Source: Alphaproteobacteria bacterium (lineage in GTDB: Bacteria > Pseudomonadota > Alphaproteobacteria > Micavibrionales > UBA1664). From it: a DNA stretch of 7,778 bases. Shown in pieces: positions 6,702 to 7,778 of this stretch. The stretch is from NCBI GenBank assembly GCA_030427215.1, contig JAUHXB010000051.1, positions 1 to 7,778 on the forward strand, read 5' to 3'. Position 1 is the first letter of the stretch; each line of letters begins with the position of its first letter. The notes below the pieces were generated by a model. The model did no database searches, had not been told where the DNA came from, and worked only from the letters and a program-made list of their open reading frames with translations. Both the position numbers and the translations under genes were made by a program.

Positions 6702-6950
6702 ATGAACGCACAACGCAGGAAATTATTGTTTCGATCTGAACACCGAGGGACAAAGGAAATGGATGTTATCCTTGGCACATTTGCGCGGGGATTTTTGCCT
6801 AATGCAACGGATGAACAGGTGGAGCATTATGCCGATCTGCTCACCGAAAATGATCCTGACCTTTATAATTGGATATCCGAACGTGAACCATTACCTGATG
6901 ATAAAACCAATCCCATTTTAAAATTATTGGTTGGGTATCAGGTGGCATAG
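6702..6950 (+). CDS. sdhE: FAD assembly factor SdhE (succinate dehydrogenase assembly factor 2 family)
   Basis: This small cytosolic protein helps attach FAD covalently to the SdhA flavoprotein subunit of succinate dehydrogenase. In mitochondria the homologue is Sdh5/SDHAF2. The 82 residues match the usual size of 80-95. The diagnostic RGxxE motif is RGTKE at 15-19, preceded by RRKLLFRSEH and followed by MDVILGTFA, which is the typical helix arrangement. DPDLYNWI at 51-58 is the second conserved block. The ATG at 6702 has no evident Shine-Dalgarno sequence; the bases just upstream are AT-rich and follow the heptamer repeats. It lies on the same strand as sucA and recJ. A link to the TCA-cycle gene sucA makes metabolic sense, but the inserted orphan gene and repeat separate them. 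In many alphaproteobacteria, as I recall, sdhE lies next to recG or mfd, not recJ. Confidence 0.95.
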   Translation: MNAQRRKLLFRSEHRGTKEMDVILGTFARGFLPNATDEQVEHYADLLTENDPDLYNWISEREPLPDDKTNPILKLLVGYQVA

Positions 6951-7019
6951 CTCGCCCGTGGGGATAGATGTCATAAAACACTATCTATCTCATGATGATA
7001 TCTTTACGATTGAATAATC
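6951..7019. other. Short spacer between sdhE and recJ with a weak stem-loop
   Basis: In these 69 bp, GATAGAT (6963-6969) and ATCTATC (6983-6989) are exact reverse complements around a 13-base loop. The stem is AT-rich and no T-run follows, so a terminator is unlikely. No convincing promoter or ribosome binding site for recJ is visible, so recJ may be transcribed from upstream. Confidence 0.4.
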
Positions 7020-7778
7020 ATGACAATGCTGGCTCAAAATCTTGACATCACTGCCGCTGATCCTTTTGAAGGGAAAATATCCGTAAAGGGGAAACAGTGG
7101 CAATCATCCTATTGGGATGAGGGCCGTGTTGAAAAATTAGTGTCTGGGCATGATATCCCTGAAATGATTGCGCGATTATTGGTTCAACGTGATATCGATT
7201 TGGGCGATATTGATGAATTCCTGTCCCCCAAATTATCCAAACATTTCCCCAATCCATTTTCACTGCAAAATATAGAGGCCACGTCTGATTTTTTAGCTAA
7301 TGCCATTCAGTCGGGTCAAAAAATCGGGATATTGGCTGATTTTGATGTTGATGGTGCAACATCATGCGCGGTGATGAAACGGTTTTTGCAACAAGCGGGG
7401 GTATCAGAAAATGATATTCCTGTGTTTATTCCTGATCGACTGAATGACGGGTATGGCCCATCTGCAAAGGGGTTTCAATCGTTAAAAGACCAAGGGGCAG
7501 ACATTGTCACCGTGTTGGATTGCGGAATTACATCTGTTGATCCGGTTCAATCTGCCATTGATATTGGTTTGGATGTTGTTGTTGTTGATCATCATGAACC
7601 AGATGAACAATTGCCCAATGCAACGCATATTATCAATCCCAAATTAAAAGGCGATAATAGCGGTTTAGATTATCTTGCGGCGGTTGGTGTTACATTTTTA
7701 TTATGCGTTGCGGTGAATTCAAAATTGCGCGAGACGGGTTTTTATAAAGATAAAACAGAACCCGTAATGCGGGAGTTA
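7020..7778 (+). CDS. recJ: Single-stranded-DNA-specific exonuclease RecJ, N-terminal part
   Basis: RecJ degrades single-stranded DNA 5' to 3' with a divalent metal, acting in RecF-pathway recombination, mismatch repair and base excision repair. From ATG 7020 the frame stays open to the window edge, giving 253 of about 580-600 expected residues. The N-terminal segment SVKGKQW (21-27) and the helix EMIARLLVQRDI are typical. The DHH-phosphoesterase motifs are present in order: ADFDVDG at 106-112 (motif I), IPDRLNDGYG at 137-146, LDCGI at 166-170 and VDHHEP at 189-194 (motif III). LAAVGVTFLL at 219-228 closes the visible part. The DHHA1 and OB-like regions must lie to the right. ATG at 7026 (residue 3) is an equally possible start, since neither has a clear ribosome binding site. 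The gene follows sdhE by 69 bp. Confidence 0.95.
   Translation, partial: MTMLAQNLDITAADPFEGKISVKGKQWQSSYWDEGRVEKLVSGHDIPEMIARLLVQRDIDLGDIDEFLSPKLSKHFPNPFSLQNIEATSDFLANAIQSGQKIGILADFDVDGATSCAVMKRFLQQAGVSENDIPVFIPDRLNDGYGPSAKGFQSLKDQGADIVTVLDCGITSVDPVQSAIDIGLDVVVVDHHEPDEQLPNATHIINPKLKGDNSGLDYLAAVGVTFLLCVAVNSKLRETGFYKDKTEPVMREL

Overview
The window looks like chromosomal DNA from an alphaproteobacterium of moderate GC. By hand count, sample stretches of sucA range from 33% to 47% GC. The assignment is an inference from the style of the proteins: an NDUFAF5/BioC-like methyltransferase tail beside gloB, a PBP1A-type class A penicillin-binding protein, a 968-residue 2-oxoglutarate dehydrogenase E1, SdhE, and a RecJ N-terminus. 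No rRNA, tRNA, CRISPR array, transposase or phage gene was seen. Coding density is high; the three gaps between genes are 112, 115 and 69 bp.

Left part (1-1097, + strand): the C-terminal part of a SAM-dependent methyltransferase-like protein runs in from the left edge. Two bases after its stop comes gloB (glyoxalase II), with a strong ribosome binding site inside the methyltransferase gene, so the pair is probably one operon. gloB then meets a convergent gene for a bifunctional peptidoglycan synthase (1094-3124, - strand); the two stop codons overlap by 4 bp.

Middle (3125-6143): a 112-bp divergent spacer separates the penicillin-binding protein from sucA, the thiamine-diphosphate E1 subunit of the 2-oxoglutarate dehydrogenase complex. 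The partner genes usually found downstream (odhB/sucB, then lpd) are absent here.

Right part (6144-7778): directly after sucA lies an unrecognised AT-rich gene (about 30% GC by my count). It encodes a 145-residue protein with one N-terminal membrane segment. Next is a 115-bp non-coding stretch holding a perfect 7-bp inverted repeat and a cluster of CTTTGCG-type heptamers, resembling a dispersed intergenic repeat. Then come sdhE (the factor that helps attach FAD to succinate dehydrogenase) and the first 253 codons of recJ (a 5'-3' single-strand DNA exonuclease), which runs off the right edge.

Most of the window is conserved housekeeping sequence. The part that stands out is 6144-6701, the AT-rich orphan gene plus repeat element between sucA and sdhE. 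I did not find a convincing new multi-gene system.
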